From assembly GCA_942492715.1 (NCBI GenBank), contig CALOFW010000005.1, forward strand, positions 62,001 to 126,000: a stretch of 64,000 bases of DNA, given 5' to 3'. A program made the position numbers and the translations under genes. The stretch comes from Sva-07 sp942492715. Its GTDB lineage: Bacteria; Actinomycetota; Acidimicrobiia; Acidimicrobiales; Ilumatobacteraceae. Under the pieces are notes generated by a model. The model was not told the DNA's origin. It made no database searches and saw nothing but the letters and a program-made list of their open reading frames with translations. Below, piece by piece: positions 35,763 through 44,579 of the stretch. Positions within the stretch are counted from its first letter, which is position 1. The number at the start of each line of letters is the position of its first letter.

Positions 35763-38140
35763 ACCGTCACCCGGTACCGAGCGGACTTCCCACCCACCGC
35801 TTCCCGGTCGAGCCGTGGCGGCTGGTCGAACGCTCGTACTCGAGCGACGACCTCGGCCTCACCGAGACGATCTTCGCACTCGGCAACGGCTACCTCGGGA
35901 TGCGCGCCAACCCCGAGGAGGGACGGGAGGCACACAGCCACGGCACCTACCTGAACGGGTTCCACGAGACCTGGCGGATCCTGCACGCCGAGGATGCCTT
36001 CGGGTTCGCGAAGACGGGCCAGACCCTCGTCAACGCCCCCGATGCGAAGTTGATGAAGCTGTACATCGACGACGAGCCGCTGCTGCTGCCGACCGCCGAC
36101 CTCGACAGCTACGAACGCGCCGTCGACTTCCGCGACGGCGTGCTCACCCGCGACATCGTGTGGCGGACGCCGGCGGGCAAGCGGGTGCGGGTGTCGTCCC
36201 AGCGCATGGTGAGCTTCGTGCACCGCCACCTCGCCCTGATGACGCTCGAGGTCACACTGCTCGACTCACCGGCACCCGTCGTGGTCTCGTCGCAGTTGCT
36301 CAACCGCCAGGACGGCGAGGACGAATACCACGTGCGCGCGGCGGCGCTCGGCGAGGGGCAGGACCCCCGGCAGGCCCGCAAATTCGATCACCGCGTCCTC
36401 GAGCCGCAACTGCAGCGGGAGAAGGACAACGAGATCGTGCTCGGGTACCGGTGTGCGAACAGCCGGATGACCCTGGCGTGCGGTACCCGACACCACATCG
36501 ACACGTCCTGCCAGGTCGAGGTGACGACCGACGTCGGCCCTGACCTCGCGAAGACCGTGTTCACGGTGCGCGCAACACCCGGCGATCCGATCAAGATCAC
36601 CAAGCTCGTCTCGTACCATTCGTCGAACGGAGTGCCGGCGCAGGAACTCGCCGACCGCTGCTCGCGCGCCCTGCAGCGCGCCGAGTCCGACGGCGTCGAG
36701 CAGCTCGTGACCGAGCAACGCGCGTGGCTGGACGAGTTCTGGACACAGGCCGACATCGAGCTACGCGGCGACGACCAGGCCCAGCAGGCGCTGCGATGGA
36801 ACCTCTTCCAGCTCGCGCAGGCGTCGGCGCGCACCCAGGAGCAGGGCATTCCGGCAAAAGGCGTCACCGGCGGTGGCTACGACGGCCACTACTTCTGGGA
36901 CACCGAGGTCTACGTCGCTCCATTCCTCGCCTACACGACGCCAGAAGCGGCCCGCAAGATCCTCCGATTCCGGTGGAGGATGCTCGACGCTGCCCGAGCC
37001 CGGGCTCGAGAGATGAGCCAGGAGGGCGCCCTGTATCCGTGGCGCACCATCAACGGCGAAGAGGCCTCGGCGTACTACGCGGCCGGCACGGCGCAGTACC
37101 ACATCAACGCAGCGATCGTGCTGGCCCTGCGCCGGTACCTCGAGGCGTCGGGCGACATCGACTTCCTGTCACACGAGGGCGCGGAGATGCTCGTGGAGAC
37201 CGCCCGCCTGTGGGCCGATCTCGGCTTCTACGGCAGCAACGGGTCGCGGAGCTTCCACGTCCACCGGGTCACCGGGCCCGACGAGTACACGACCGTCGTC
37301 AACGACAACTTCTACACGAACGTGATGGCGAGGTTCAATCTCCGCTACGCCGCCCGAACGGTGCGTTTCCTCGCGAACTGGAACCCGGAAGCGTTCGAGG
37401 AGCTGTGCCGAGCGACCGACCTCGACGTGCAGGAACTCGACGACTGGGACGCCGCCGCCGATGCGATGTTCCTCCCGTTCGACGAGGACCTGGGCATCAA
37501 TCCGCAGGACTCGGAGTTCCTCGATCTGGAGCCGTGGGACTGGGAGACCACGCCGCCGGAGAAGTTCCCGCTCCTGCTGCACTATCACCCGTTGGTGATC
37601 TATCGACACCAGGTGCTCAAGCAGGCCGACGTCGTTCTGGCGATGTTCCTGCGCTCCGAACGGTTCCCGGTGGAACAGAAGCGACGCAACTTCGACTACT
37701 ACGACCCGATCACCACCGGCGATTCGTCGCTGTCGGCGTGCGTGCAGGCGGTGGTCGCTGCCGAGGTCGGCTACGACGCCCTGGCGCTCGAGTACTTCAC
37801 CCGCTCGCTCTACCTCGACCTCTGCGACTCGCACGGCAACACCGCCGACGGCGTCCACGTCGCCTCCACCGGCGGGGTCTGGGCGGGCATCGTGCACGGG
37901 TTCGCCGGGATGGTCGAGCAGGGCGACCACCTCGAGTTCTCACCGCGTCTGCCGGCGCCGTGGGACGGCGTCACGTTCCATCTGCTCCGACACGGCTCGA
38001 GACTGCGCGTCGAACTCGACCCCGACGGGTTGACGCTGACGGTGCTCGGCGGCTCGGGCGTGCCGGTCCGTGACGGCGACGAGAACGTGCTCGTCACGAT
38101 GGACGAGCCGTACCGGATCGCCCGCGCCGTCGACGACTGA
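35759..38140 (+). CDS. GH65 family disaccharide phosphorylase/hydrolase
   Basis: 793 residues, the usual length of maltose, trehalose or kojibiose phosphorylases. The N-terminal beta-sandwich (about 1-280, with ETIFALGNGYLGMRAN) leads into an (alpha/alpha)6 barrel. The catalytic acid is Glu 509 in VTGPDEYTTVVNDNFYTN. GYDGHYFWDTEVYVAPF and HQVLKQADVVLAMFL are conserved; the latter lies near the phosphate site. It phosphorolyses an alpha-glucosyl disaccharide to glucose 1-phosphate and glucose in the cytoplasm. The sugar linkage cannot be told. Only a possible fragment of the expected phosphoglucomutase lies upstream. Confidence 0.9.
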   Translation: MNRHPVPSGLPTHRFPVEPWRLVERSYSSDDLGLTETIFALGNGYLGMRANPEEGREAHSHGTYLNGFHETWRILHAEDAFGFAKTGQTLVNAPDAKLMKLYIDDEPLLLPTADLDSYERAVDFRDGVLTRDIVWRTPAGKRVRVSSQRMVSFVHRHLALMTLEVTLLDSPAPVVVSSQLLNRQDGEDEYHVRAAALGEGQDPRQARKFDHRVLEPQLQREKDNEIVLGYRCANSRMTLACGTRHHIDTSCQVEVTTDVGPDLAKTVFTVRATPGDPIKITKLVSYHSSNGVPAQELADRCSRALQRAESDGVEQLVTEQRAWLDEFWTQADIELRGDDQAQQALRWNLFQLAQASARTQEQGIPAKGVTGGGYDGHYFWDTEVYVAPFLAYTTPEAARKILRFRWRMLDAARARAREMSQEGALYPWRTINGEEASAYYAAGTAQYHINAAIVLALRRYLEASGDIDFLSHEGAEMLVETARLWADLGFYGSNGSRSFHVHRVTGPDEYTTVVNDNFYTNVMARFNLRYAARTVRFLANWNPEAFEELCRATDLDVQELDDWDAAADAMFLPFDEDLGINPQDSEFLDLEPWDWETTPPEKFPLLLHYHPLVIYRHQVLKQADVVLAMFLRSERFPVEQKRRNFDYYDPITTGDSSLSACVQAVVAAEVGYDALALEYFTRSLYLDLCDSHGNTADGVHVASTGGVWAGIVHGFAGMVEQGDHLEFSPRLPAPWDGVTFHLLRHGSRLRVELDPDGLTLTVLGGSGVPVRDGDENVLVTMDEPYRIARAVDD

Positions 38141-38163
38141 CCATCGGTGCGAGGATCAGGGAC

Positions 38164-38937
38164 ATGACATCGCCGGACGGACCGCTCGGTGAGCGGGTCG
38201 CACTGGTCACCGGCGTGTCGCGTTCGATCGGTATCGGCGCCGCCGTGGCGCATCGGCTCCACGGTCTCGGGGCGACGATCGCCGCCACCGGATGGTCGCC
38301 GCACGACGCAGAGATGCCGTGGGACGACGCCCCCGTGGGCCCACTCCCGTTCTCCGTCGGCCAGCACGACCTCTCCGATCCGGACGTCCCTGCGGCCCTG
38401 ATCGACGAGGTGGTCGACGCGCACGGCCGGATCGACATCGTGGTCGCCGTGCACGCCCGGTCGTCTCAGGCCTCGTTCGCCGAGGTCACCGCGGCCGAAC
38501 TCGACCGGTGCTGGGCGGCCAACGTCCGCAGCGTCGTGCTGCTGGCCCAGCGCCTCGCCGAACGTCACGAGCCGGCACCTCCCGACTCGGCACCGACCGG
38601 TCGGATGCTGTGGTTCACGAGTGGTCAGCACCTCGGCCCGATGGACGGCGAGATCGCCTACGCCGTCTCGAAGGGAGCGCTGCACCAGATGACCCGATCG
38701 GTCGACCATGCGCTGTCGGCCCGCCGGATCGTCGCGAACTGCATCAATCCCGGACCGGTCGACACCGGGTACGCGACGGGCGCCGCCCATGATGCCGTGG
38801 CGCGCATGTTCCCCGACCATCGCTGGGGAACCCCGAACGACGTCGCCAACCTCGTCGCGTTCCTCGTGGGCGACGACGGCTCGTGGATCCGCGGACAGGT
38901 GCTCGACTCCGAGGGCGGTTTTTCCCGATTCGCATGA
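38164..38937 (+). CDS. SDR-family oxidoreductase
   Basis: 257 residues. The cofactor site is VALVTGVSRSIGIGAAVAH, a variant of TGxxxGIG. The usual NNAG is replaced by VAVHAR. The active site keeps a Ser in LWFTSGQHLG and the YAVSK pair. The C-terminus has NPGPVDTGYATG and the VLDSEGGF end that is typical of classical SDRs such as 3-oxoacyl-ACP reductases. A GAGGAT sequence seven bases before the ATG could be a ribosome binding site or a weak -10. The gene may be co-transcribed from GH65 since the gap is 23 bases. Substrate unknown. Confidence 0.85.
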   Translation: MTSPDGPLGERVALVTGVSRSIGIGAAVAHRLHGLGATIAATGWSPHDAEMPWDDAPVGPLPFSVGQHDLSDPDVPAALIDEVVDAHGRIDIVVAVHARSSQASFAEVTAAELDRCWAANVRSVVLLAQRLAERHEPAPPDSAPTGRMLWFTSGQHLGPMDGEIAYAVSKGALHQMTRSVDHALSARRIVANCINPGPVDTGYATGAAHDAVARMFPDHRWGTPNDVANLVAFLVGDDGSWIRGQVLDSEGGFSRFA

Positions 38938-38944
38938 CCGCCGT

Positions 38945-38950
38945 TAGCGT
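38945..38950 (+). promoter_or_regulatory. -10 hexamer of the SDR at 38958 (leaderless)
   Basis: TAGCGT ends exactly 7 bases before ATG 38958. Confidence 0.6.
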
Positions 38951-38957
38951 TCCGGCC

Positions 38958-39854
38958 ATGACTGATCTCGGATTCGACGGCAAGGTAGCGATCATCACGG
39001 GCGCCGGTGGCGGCCTCGGACGGCAGCACGCGCTGATGATGGCGAAGCGCGGTGCGCTCATCGTGGTCAACGACCTCGGCGGCTCGGTCGACGGCACGGG
39101 CTCGGACAAGGGCGCCGCCCAGCTCGTCGTCGACGAGATCACCGCCGCCGGTGGCGAGGCCGTCGCCAACACCGACTCGGTGGCGACGCCCGAGGGTGGC
39201 GCGGCGATCGTCCAGAGCGCCGTCGACGCGTTCGGCAAGGTCGACATCGTCATCAACAACGCCGGCATCCTGCGCGACAAGTCGTTCCACAACATGGGCG
39301 CCGACCTGTTCGACCCGGTGATCGACGTCCACCTGCGCGGCGCGTTCAACGTCACCCAGCCGGCGTGGAAGATCATGCGTGACCAGGGGTACGGTCGCAT
39401 CGTCTCGACGTCGTCGGCCGCCGGCATCTTCGGCAACTTCGGTCAGGCCAACTACGGCGCCGCCAAGATGGGGCTCGTCGGCTTCACCAACGTGCTCGCG
39501 GTCGAGGGCGCCAAGTACAACATCAGGGCCAACGCGATCGCCCCGCTCGCCAAGACCCGCATGACCGAGGACCTGCTCGGCGGACTCGGTGACAAGCTGA
39601 ACCCCGAACTCGTGTCACCGCTGGTCACCTACCTCGCACACGAGTCGTGCGAGGCGACCGGCCGGGTGTTCTCGGTCGGTGGCGGCCGGGTGGCCGAGGT
39701 GTTCATCGCCGAGGCGGTCGGGTACACCAACACCACCGACCTCACGCCGGAGGACCTCGCTGCGAACTGGGACAAGGTCACCGACCAGGCCGGCTACAGC
39801 GTGCCCGCCAGCATCGCCGAGGAGACGGCGATGTTCCTCGGCGCCCTGTCCTGA
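38958..39854 (+). CDS. SDR-family (3R)-hydroxyacyl-CoA dehydrogenase, MFE-2-like paralogue
   Basis: 298 residues. Cofactor motif TGAGGGLGRQHALMMAKRG, then VVNDLGGSVDGTGSD, the same MFE-2-type signature as the gene at 12624. NNAG, the Ser in STSSAAG, and YGAAK complete the active site. The extension after residue 250 (VAEVFIAEAVGYTNTTDLTP) is shared with this group. ATG 38958 is set by the promoter; the longer in-frame start would overlap the previous gene. It is followed after 12 bases by an acyl-CoA dehydrogenase, so together they can run two steps of beta-oxidation. Confidence 0.9.
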   Translation: MTDLGFDGKVAIITGAGGGLGRQHALMMAKRGALIVVNDLGGSVDGTGSDKGAAQLVVDEITAAGGEAVANTDSVATPEGGAAIVQSAVDAFGKVDIVINNAGILRDKSFHNMGADLFDPVIDVHLRGAFNVTQPAWKIMRDQGYGRIVSTSSAAGIFGNFGQANYGAAKMGLVGFTNVLAVEGAKYNIRANAIAPLAKTRMTEDLLGGLGDKLNPELVSPLVTYLAHESCEATGRVFSVGGGRVAEVFIAEAVGYTNTTDLTPEDLAANWDKVTDQAGYSVPASIAEETAMFLGALS

Positions 39855-39866
39855 ACCCGCCCCGGC

Positions 39867-41000
39867 GTGATCTCCGTCGATGACTTCCAGCGCGATGCCG
39901 CCGCCTGGCTGGCCGATCACGCCGGCGACGCTCCACGCGACTACGGCGCGATCTGCCCACCCGACCTCGTCGACGCGGGCCTCGCCTGGCAACGGCGACT
40001 GACCGATGCCGGTTGGGCGGGGATCCACTGGCCGGTCGAGCACGGCGGGCGGGGGCTGACGGCGGAACACAACGGCGTCTGGCTGCTCGAGTGCGCCCGC
40101 GCCGGCGTTCCGGCGGTGTTCAACATGGTCGGCTTCGTCCTCGCGGGCGGCGCGGTGCTGCGCTACGGCACCCCCGAGCAACAGGCGACCCATCTTCGAG
40201 CGACGCTGGCCACCGACCACGTGTGGTGCCAACTGTTCTCCGAGCCCGGCGCCGGGAGCGACCTCGGCTCGTTGGCGACCAGGGCCGAACTCGACGGTGA
40301 CCGCTACGTCGTCAACGGCCAGAAGGTGTGGTGCTCGGGCGGCCGGTACTCGAACTGGGGCATCCTGATGGCGCGCACCCGTCCCCTCGACCCGACCGGC
40401 GAACACGGCGCTCCGAAGCACGAGGGCATCTCGTTCTTCCTCTGCCCGATGGACCTGCCCGGCATCGAGGTCCGACCACTGAAACAGATGACCGGCGAGT
40501 CCGAGTTCGACGAGGTGTTCTTCACCGACGTGTCGCTGCCGACGGATTGCCTCCTCGGGCCGGCCCACGGTGGCTGGGGTGTCGGGATGGCGGTGCTCAC
40601 CAGCGAGCGCGGGCACATCGGCACCTCGGTGATCGGGCTCGAACGCCGTCTCGACCAGATGGCCCGACTCGCCGAGGGTCGCGAGCTGACCGTCATCGAC
40701 CGAGACGCGCTGACCGCCCTGCTGAGCCGGGGCACCGCTGCCAAGGCGATGGCCCAGCGGCAGGGTCCGATCGCGTCGACTGCCGCGTCGCTGATGAAGC
40801 TCGGGATCACCGAGATGATGTTCGATGTCGCGATGCTGCGAGGTGACATCTCCGGCGCGGACGCCATGCTCGACGGCCCGGATTCGACGGGGATGCTGGC
40901 GGCCCCCGGTGGCCGGATCGCGGGCGGCACGAGTCAGGTCCAGCGCAACATCATCGGCGAACGCCTCCTCGGCCTCCCCCGCGAACCCAAGCCCGCCTGA
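39867..41000 (+). CDS. Acyl-CoA dehydrogenase
   Basis: 377 residues. It should form the 2,3-enoyl-CoA with FAD. The blocks are GWAGIHWPVEHGGRGLT, QLFSEPGAGSDLGSLATRAE, VVNGQKVWCSGG (FAD/substrate loop), FDEVFFTDV, and the C-terminal GGTSQVQRNIIGERLLGLP. It is the FadE-type form common in steroid-degrading actinobacteria, where such genes can work as heteromers; no partner subunit is next to it. The start GTG 39867 lies 12 bases after the SDR stop, so they are likely one transcript. Confidence 0.92.
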   Translation: MISVDDFQRDAAAWLADHAGDAPRDYGAICPPDLVDAGLAWQRRLTDAGWAGIHWPVEHGGRGLTAEHNGVWLLECARAGVPAVFNMVGFVLAGGAVLRYGTPEQQATHLRATLATDHVWCQLFSEPGAGSDLGSLATRAELDGDRYVVNGQKVWCSGGRYSNWGILMARTRPLDPTGEHGAPKHEGISFFLCPMDLPGIEVRPLKQMTGESEFDEVFFTDVSLPTDCLLGPAHGGWGVGMAVLTSERGHIGTSVIGLERRLDQMARLAEGRELTVIDRDALTALLSRGTAAKAMAQRQGPIASTAASLMKLGITEMMFDVAMLRGDISGADAMLDGPDSTGMLAAPGGRIAGGTSQVQRNIIGERLLGLPREPKPA

Positions 41001-41019
41001 CGATTCGCAGAGGTTGCGG

Positions 41020-41874
41020 GTGGACCACCAAGATGACTCGGTGCGCGTCATGTCGTCGGATCAGGTGAGTGTTGCCATCCACGAGTTCGGTGGTGCTGGA
41101 CGGCCGTTGCTGCTGTCGCATGCAACCGGGTTCCACGGCTACTGCTATCTGCCGATCGCCGACGAACTCGCCGACGAGTTCACGTCGTACGCGGTCGACT
41201 ACCGCGGGCACGGCGACACCGCCCGCCCGGACGACTGGCAGGTGGAATGGGAGCGCTACGGCGACGATGCCCTGGCGGCGGCGCATGCGATCGCTCCCGA
41301 CGGCGGCCTGGTCGGCTTCGGCCACTCGATGGGCGGCGCCGCCCTGCTGATGGCGGCCCACCGCCGACCCGGTCTGTTCGACCTGATCGTCGCGTACGAG
41401 CCGATCGTGTTCCCGCCCCGCGATCCCGACGGTCCGCAGGGTGAGGGGCCGACACTGTCGATCGGGGCCCGCAAACGGCGCGCAACGTTCGACTCGTTCG
41501 ACCAGGCGATCGCGAACTACGCCTCCAAGCCGCCGATGATGGCGTTCGATCCCGACGTGTTGCGTCTGTACGTCGCCCACGGGTTCCGGCCGTCGCCAGA
41601 AGGAGTCCGCCTGAAGTGCGATCCCGAGCACGAAGCTCGCACCTTCGACACCGGCGGCGGCCACGCGACCTGGAGCCACCTCCCCGAGATCGACACACCG
41701 GTCGTCGTCCTCGCCGGCCGGGTCGACGAGTTCGGTCCCGCAGCGATCGCCGAGGGCATCGCGGAGCGGCTGCCGAACAGCACCTACGTCCAGCACGACG
41801 ACTGGGACCACTTCACCCCGTTCGTCGATCCGGCGGCCATGGCCGCGATCATCGCCGACGCGGCGAGGGCGTGA
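41020..41874 (+). CDS. Alpha/beta-hydrolase
   Basis: 284 residues with the alpha/beta-hydrolase fold. The oxyanion region is LLLSHATGFHGYCYLP, the nucleophile elbow GFGHSMGGAALL, the acid VVVLAGRVDEFG, and the catalytic His in HDDWDHFTPF. It could act on esters, thioesters or lactones, possibly the acyl-CoA products of the neighbouring genes; this is inference. GTG 41020 has an AGAGG ribosome binding site 6 bases upstream; ATG 41050 is the alternative. It is the last gene in the 38958-41874 run. Confidence 0.87.
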   Translation: MDHQDDSVRVMSSDQVSVAIHEFGGAGRPLLLSHATGFHGYCYLPIADELADEFTSYAVDYRGHGDTARPDDWQVEWERYGDDALAAAHAIAPDGGLVGFGHSMGGAALLMAAHRRPGLFDLIVAYEPIVFPPRDPDGPQGEGPTLSIGARKRRATFDSFDQAIANYASKPPMMAFDPDVLRLYVAHGFRPSPEGVRLKCDPEHEARTFDTGGGHATWSHLPEIDTPVVVLAGRVDEFGPAAIAEGIAERLPNSTYVQHDDWDHFTPFVDPAAMAAIIADAARA

Positions 41875-41910
41875 CCGCACGCATCGGCGAACCTCGTCAC
41901 ACCCCCGCCC

Positions 41911-41916
41911 TACGAT
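41911..41916 (+). promoter_or_regulatory. -10 hexamer of the RecB-like gene (decides the start)
   Basis: TACGAT ends exactly 7 bases before ATG 41924 and overlaps the rival ATG at 41915, which makes 41924 the better start. Confidence 0.6.
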
Positions 41917-41923
41917 GACGGCC

Positions 41924-42793
41924 ATGAACGCCACCGCCGACCTCGCGCCCGTCTTCCCGGTGCCCACGTCGCTGTCGCCGTCTCGGGTGTCGTCGTTCAC
42001 GTCGTGTCCGATGCAGTTCCGGTTCTCGAGCATCGAGAAGCTTCCCGAGGCGCCCGGCCCGGCGACCACGAAGGGCAGCATCGTGCACCGGGCGCTGGAG
42101 CTGCTGTTCGTACGGCCCGCCGGCGAACGCACGCCGGAGGCCCTGGCGCACGACATGGCAGCCGCGCTCGAGGAGTACCGCACGCATCCCGACTACGTCG
42201 GCCTGCGGCTCGACGATGCCGGCGCCGAGAAGTTCGACCGTGACTGTCACGCCCTGATCGAGAAGTACTTCGCGATGGAGGACCCCACCGCCGTCCGCGA
42301 GATCGGCCTCGAGCTGTGGATGGAGGCACCGGTCGGCCACTTGACGCTGCGCGGCATCATCGACCGCCTCGAACTCGACGCCGACGGCGAACTCGTCGTC
42401 ACCGACTACAAGACCGGGCGTGCCCCCTCGGGCAACTACGAGCAGAAGAGCCTCGCCGGCGTGCACTTCTACTCGTTCCTGTGCGAGGCGGTGTTCGGCA
42501 AGCGACCGGCCAAGATCCGCCTGATGTACCTCTCGTCGGGCGAGACGATCGAAACCGTGCCGTCGGCGCAGTCGGTGAAGTTCATCACCACCCGCACCAC
42601 CGCGGTGTGGTCGGCGGTCGAGCGGGCGTGCACCACCGGCGACTTCCGGCCTCGCCAGAGCAAGCTGTGCGACTACTGCTCGTTCCAGCAGTGGTGCCCG
42701 GCGTTCGGGGGCGATCCGTCGTTGGCCGCCACCGAGGCGGTCGCCGCCCACGAGGAGCTCCTCGCCCAGCCGGTCGACGTCGGCGCCGCATGA
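41924..42793 (+). CDS. RecB-like PD-(D/E)XK nuclease with Cys cluster
   Basis: 289 residues. The nuclease core has GSIVHRALELLF (motif I His), GIIDRLELDADGEL and VVTDYKTGRAP (the D...DYKTG of PD-(D/E)XK enzymes). One Cys near residue 28 (SCPMQF) and three at the C-terminus (LCDYCSFQQWC) match the 4Fe-4S arrangement of AddB/Cas4-type RecB nucleases. It should cut or resect DNA in the cytoplasm. No helicase or cas genes are nearby. The stop overlaps the PAP2 start by four bases. Confidence 0.87.
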   Translation: MNATADLAPVFPVPTSLSPSRVSSFTSCPMQFRFSSIEKLPEAPGPATTKGSIVHRALELLFVRPAGERTPEALAHDMAAALEEYRTHPDYVGLRLDDAGAEKFDRDCHALIEKYFAMEDPTAVREIGLELWMEAPVGHLTLRGIIDRLELDADGELVVTDYKTGRAPSGNYEQKSLAGVHFYSFLCEAVFGKRPAKIRLMYLSSGETIETVPSAQSVKFITTRTTAVWSAVERACTTGDFRPRQSKLCDYCSFQQWCPAFGGDPSLAATEAVAAHEELLAQPVDVGAA

Positions 42794-43383
42794 CCGACGC
42801 CGCGGCACCGCTCGACGTCGGCCCGCTTCCGATCGTGCCCGGTCAGGGCCACCTCGGCCCTCGGGTCGACGCGTTCGACCGCCGTGTCGACGAGTTGCTG
42901 GAACACCTCCGCGGCCACCCGCTGGCCGACTTCGTGTTCACCAACACCACCCACGTCGCCGACTTCAGCATGATCTGGCACGGCATCGGCATCGTGCGCG
43001 GCATCGCCAAGGGCCGGCCCGACCAGGTGATCGTGCTCGCCGCCCTCCTGGGGGCCGAGAGCCTGCTCGTCAACCAGGGCATCAAGCGGTTGTTCCGTCG
43101 CCAACGACCCACCACCACCGGCGACGACCGGCTGCAGGTCCGTCGTCCCTCGACATCGTCGTTCCCGTCGGGTCATGCCAGCTCGGCGGTGTTCGCGGCG
43201 ATGGTGCTGTCGGGCTGGGACGGCCCCTGGCTGAGCATGCTCTGGTTCAAGATCGCCGCCGTCGTCGGGATCAGCCGCGCCTACGTGCGGATCCATCACG
43301 GATCCGATGTCGTCGGTGGAGCCGTCGTCGGCGTCCTGCTCGGCCTCGTCGGCCGCCGCATCGCCCGCCGGTTGGCCCCCTGA
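42790..43383 (+). CDS. PAP2-superfamily phosphatase
   Basis: 197 residues. The three phosphatase motifs are present: KRLFRRQRP, SSFPSGHASSA and SRAYVRIHHGSDVVGG. Three to five hydrophobic segments suggest an inner-membrane lipid phosphatase, such as one for undecaprenyl diphosphate or phosphatidate, though the segments are short. It is translationally coupled to the RecB-like nuclease, an odd pairing with no obvious shared role. Exact substrate unknown. Confidence 0.87.
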   Translation: MTDAAAPLDVGPLPIVPGQGHLGPRVDAFDRRVDELLEHLRGHPLADFVFTNTTHVADFSMIWHGIGIVRGIAKGRPDQVIVLAALLGAESLLVNQGIKRLFRRQRPTTTGDDRLQVRRPSTSSFPSGHASSAVFAAMVLSGWDGPWLSMLWFKIAAVVGISRAYVRIHHGSDVVGGAVVGVLLGLVGRRIARRLAP

Positions 43384-43405
43384 ACGGGAGTCAGGAGCGC
43401 GTCAA

Positions 43406-43424
43406 CGAGGGTCGCTCACCCTCG
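43406..43424. terminator. Convergent hairpin between PAP2 and a small gene
   Basis: CGAGGGT-CGCTC-ACCCTCG, perfect 7-base arms with a 5-base loop between two convergent genes; no T-run. Confidence 0.5.
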
Positions 43425-43428
43425 CCGC

Positions 43429-43632
43429 TCAGACGGCGTCGGTGGTGACGGGTTCGGCCGCCGCGACCAGGTGGGTCGGCTCGGCCGTGAGCAGCGTGCG
43501 CACGTCGAGCAGCAAGTCGGCAACTTCACCCGTCGAGACGAGTTCACGTTGCATCATTCGTGCAAGGGCGCCATCGATGACGCTCAGTGCTTCGGTGATC
43601 ACGGCCTCGGAGTCGGTGCGCTCATCAGTCAT
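43429..43632 (-). CDS. Small hypothetical helical protein
   Basis: 67 residues that I do not recognise. It looks all-helical and acidic (SEAVITEALSVIDGALARMM, EVADLLLDVRTLL), without membrane segments. ATG 43632 has TACCGT 8 bases upstream and a convergent hairpin follows its end. This supports expression as a separate gene. It could be a small regulator or subunit. Confidence 0.6.
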   Translation of the reverse strand: MTDERTDSEAVITEALSVIDGALARMMQRELVSTGEVADLLLDVRTLLTAEPTHLVAAAEPVTTDAV

Positions 43633-43640
43633 TGGTGAAC

Positions 43641-43646
43641 ACGGTA
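43641..43646 (-). promoter_or_regulatory. -10 hexamer of the small gene at 43632
   Basis: TACCGT on the minus strand, 8 bases before the ATG. Confidence 0.5.
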
Positions 43647-43758
43647 CCCGTGTCTCGGCCGTCGCGCGCGCACCTGCGAGGTGATGAGGAAGGTGTCACA
43701 CGACGTTTACACGGCGTGCGGTGCCGGCGGGGTCCGAGAGCGCGCCGTGCCGGGCTCC

Positions 43759-43764
43759 TACGAT
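43759..43764 (+). promoter_or_regulatory. -10 hexamer of the SDR at 43771 (leaderless)
   Basis: TACGAT ends 6 bases before ATG 43771. Confidence 0.5.
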
Positions 43765-43770
43765 GGCCTG

Positions 43771-44553
43771 ATGGAGTTCACCGGTCGCAACGTGGTGGTC
43801 ACCGGCGCAGGCCGCGGAATCGGCGAGGCCCTCGCCCGAGAATTCCACGATCGGGGCGCCAACGTGGTCGTGGCCGACCTCGCCGGGGCCGACGAGGTGG
43901 CTGCCTCGATGGAACGGGCGACCGCCGTCACCGCTGACGTGAGCACCGAGGCCGGCAACCGGGCGCTGGTCAGCGAGGCGAAGGAGGCGCTCGGGTCGAT
44001 CGACCTCTTCTTCTGCAACGCGGGCGTCGGAACCGGTCGAGGGGTGCTCGAGACGCCCGAGGACGACTGGGACCTGGCCTTCGCCGTCAACGTCCACGCG
44101 CATCGCTGGGCGGCGAAGTACCTGCTGCCGGACTGGCTCGAGCGCGGCGATGGCTACTTCTGCTCGACGGCATCGGCAGCGGGGCTCCTGATGCAGATCG
44201 GGTCGGGGCCGTACACGCTGACGAAGCGGGCGGCCGTCGCGTTCGCCGAGTACATGGCGGTCACCTACGGCGACGCCGGCGTCAAGGTGACGTGCCTGTG
44301 TCCGCAGGGCGTGAACACCCAGATGCTCCACGCCGGCGATGACGCCGTGTCGGGGAGCAACGTGGTGAAGGCCGCCGGGGTGGTGCTCGAACCCGCCGAC
44401 GTCGCCCGCGAGGTCGCCGATGCGATCGAGGCGGAGCGCTTCTTCGTACTCCCGCACCCCGAGGTCGCCGACTACATGGCACTCAAGGCCACCGATCCCG
44501 AGCGCTGGCTCGGCGGGATGCGCAAACTCCAGCGACGCACCATCGGCTCCTGA
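43771..44553 (+). CDS. SDR-family oxidoreductase
   Basis: 260 residues. Cofactor site VVVTGAGRGIGEALARE; the usual NNAG appears as FCNAGVG; the active site has CSTASAAG and YTLTKRA. The substrate loop holds CLCPQGVNTQML. A classical SDR, probably an alcohol dehydrogenase or ketoreductase, substrate unknown. The ATG 43771 is set by the -10 hexamer; the longer in-frame start at 43681 would include the promoter. A small gene follows after 26 bases. Confidence 0.87.
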   Translation: MEFTGRNVVVTGAGRGIGEALAREFHDRGANVVVADLAGADEVAASMERATAVTADVSTEAGNRALVSEAKEALGSIDLFFCNAGVGTGRGVLETPEDDWDLAFAVNVHAHRWAAKYLLPDWLERGDGYFCSTASAAGLLMQIGSGPYTLTKRAAVAFAEYMAVTYGDAGVKVTCLCPQGVNTQMLHAGDDAVSGSNVVKAAGVVLEPADVAREVADAIEAERFFVLPHPEVADYMALKATDPERWLGGMRKLQRRTIGS

Positions 44554-44579
44554 CCACCGGCGAACCGTCCGACCCATCC

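Noticed and set aside
34496..36229. Minus-strand frame opposite the CoA synthetase and GH65 genes
   Set aside because: No family motif, and both plus-strand genes are complete with catalytic residues.
41915..41923. ATG 41915 as start of the RecB-like gene
   Set aside because: It overlaps the TACGAT hexamer that is exactly 7 bases from ATG 41924, so it would not be in the transcript.
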